From Schlesneria sp. (GTDB lineage Bacteria; Planctomycetota; Planctomycetia; Planctomycetales; Planctomycetaceae), in contig JANXOO010000831.1 in the NCBI GenBank assembly GCA_025353525.1, positions 1-7,271 on the forward strand: a DNA stretch of 7,271 bases, written 5' to 3'. The translations under genes and the position numbers were made by a program. Each line of letters starts with the position of its first letter. Position 1 is the first letter of the stretch. This document shows, piece by piece, positions 6,250-7,271 of the stretch. The notes beneath the pieces are model-generated. The model worked only from the letters and a program-made list of their open reading frames with translations, was not told the origin of the DNA and did no database searches.

Positions 6250-7271
6250 TCATTCCGCGAGACGTTCTTCCGTTGGCGTTTCGTTTGGGGGCCGCGGCCC
6301 GAGATACTGAAAATAATGACACTCGATCCGCCCGTTATACAGTTTCCTTCGTCGGTCGCAGCGACGCTTGAAAAATCGCTCGAATCCCGGATGTGATGTC
6401 AGAACGTAGATTGACCAGGTCGAAAGCGGTTCGAACGCGTCGGCCATATCGTCGTAGATCTCTGCAGCCGATTCGTCATCGCCCAGCCGCTCTCCATAAG
6501 GAGGATTCGCGATGATGACGCCGAATTCGTGCGTGGTTTTCAATTCGAGCACATCCATTTGCCTGAATTCGATGTCGCCGCCGATTCCCGCCTCGATTGC
6601 ATTCGCCTGAGCCAACTTCAGCACACGTCCGTCGATGTCACTCGCCAACAACGGCAGTTTTGGTTTTCCGAGTGCCTTGTCACGAGCCTCGTCCCTTGCG
6701 AGTTTCCAGTGTTCCCGAGTCAACTGTGGCCAACCTTCGCACAAGAAATTGCGACCAAGTCCCGGTGCGCGATTTCGTCCGATCATCGCCGCTTCGATCG
6801 CGATCGTTCCCGATCCGCAGAAGGGATCCAGAAAGATTCGTTCCCGATTCCAGTAACTCAGCAGCACGAGTGCCGCTGCGGTCGTTTCCCGCAATGGAGC
6901 TTGCCCCCCCGCTTGCCGGTAGCCCCGTTTGTGAAGCCCCGGCCCCGACGTATCAATCGACAACAGCACCTGGTCTTTCAGAATTGCGACTTCGATCTGA
7001 TATTCGGTGCCAGATTCCTGGAACCAGTGGCGATCAAAACTCTTTTTCAGGCTTTCGACGATTGCTTTTTTGGTCACCGACTGGACCGTCGGTTCGTGGT
7101 GCAATTGCGATCGGACCGACTTTCCGGATACCGGAAACTTCGCATCGACCGGCAACCATTCGTGCCATGGCAACGCTTTCACTTGATCAAAAAGTTCGCC
7201 AAAGTCGACTGCAGGAAACAGGCCAATTTTGACAAGCACCCTGTCTGCCGAACGAAGCCACAAGTTGCAAC
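6250..7271 (-). CDS. THUMP-domain class I SAM-dependent RNA methyltransferase (RlmL/YpsC type), N-terminus off window
   Basis: The family (COG0116) makes N2-methylguanine in 23S rRNA; E. coli RlmL acts at G2445. The first visible residues (Cys-Asn-Leu-Trp-Leu-Arg-Ser-Ala-Asp-Arg) match the family about 45 residues in, so the start lies right of the window; the TTG at 7261-7263 is an internal Leu codon. Counting from that Leu: the remaining THUMP region runs to about residue 105 (KALPWHEWLP, AKFPVSGKSVRSQLH, VTKKAIVESLKK); then the linker DTSGPGLHKRGYR and PLRETTAAALV. The Rossmann domain follows with SAM-binding motif I DPFCGSGT (146-153), the acidic motif ASDIDGRVL (207-215) and catalytic motif IV NPPYGERL (253-260). 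The C-terminus is complete, ending in a short polar tail. Length agrees with the roughly 380-residue single-domain YpsC form, without the second methyltransferase domain of E. coli RlmL. The target base is inferred from the family. Confidence 0.93.
   Translation of the reverse strand, partial: CNLWLRSADRVLVKIGLFPAVDFGELFDQVKALPWHEWLPVDAKFPVSGKSVRSQLHHEPTVQSVTKKAIVESLKKSFDRHWFQESGTEYQIEVAILKDQVLLSIDTSGPGLHKRGYRQAGGQAPLRETTAAALVLLSYWNRERIFLDPFCGSGTIAIEAAMIGRNRAPGLGRNFLCEGWPQLTREHWKLARDEARDKALGKPKLPLLASDIDGRVLKLAQANAIEAGIGGDIEFRQMDVLELKTTHEFGVIIANPPYGERLGDDESAAEIYDDMADAFEPLSTWSIYVLTSHPGFERFFKRRCDRRRKLYNGRIECHYFQYLGPRPPNETPTEERLAE

Noticed and set aside
6597..7232. Plus-strand 211-codon frame
   Set aside because: It is antisense to the methyltransferase, whose SAM-binding and NPPY motifs are unambiguous.
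1..7271. CRISPR array, tRNA or rRNA genes
   Set aside because: I saw no regularly spaced repeats, no tRNA cloverleaf with TTCGA-type arm, and no rRNA-like conserved sequence on either strand.

Overview
The window looks like chromosomal DNA of a planctomycete. The best evidence is a DUF1559 protein (prepilin-type N-terminus followed by an H-X9-DG C-terminal motif), a family hugely expanded in Planctomycetes. A fragment of a pseudopilin-like gene of the kind that sits beside such genes, and a BBP2-type outer-membrane porin with a cysteine-rich N-terminal segment, fit the same origin. No species can be assigned from the sequence alone.

Layout, left to right. (1) Positions 1 to about 1190 are one end of an insertion sequence. 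It carries a minus-strand transposase resembling the ISKra4 family, whose C-terminus lies beyond the left edge. The 135 bp upstream of the transposase holds a conspicuous 95-bp imperfect palindrome. (2) From about 1187 to 1486 is the 3' remnant of a plus-strand pseudopilin-like gene that lost its start and membrane anchor, most simply because the IS landed in it. (3) It is followed 47 bp downstream by an intact DUF1559 gene (1534-2397), probably once co-transcribed with it. (4) Convergent to that is glgA, glycogen synthase (2505-4040, minus). (5) About 600 bp of non-coding DNA (4041-4646) separates glgA from a divergently transcribed porin gene (4647-6158). Nothing in this gap reads as a convincing gene, but it holds several short hairpins. 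(6) The porin gene ends in a strong intrinsic terminator (6190-6235). (7) Convergent with it is a THUMP-domain RNA methyltransferase of the RlmL/YpsC type (6250 to beyond the right edge, minus).

The genes do not form one pathway. The pseudopilin remnant and DUF1559 gene belong to surface or pilus-like secretion, glgA to storage polysaccharide, the porin to the outer membrane, and the methyltransferase to 23S rRNA modification. I did not find a clear new multi-gene system. The points most worth a second look are the IS-disrupted pseudopilin/DUF1559 pair, the palindromic IS end, and the cysteine-rich extension on the porin.
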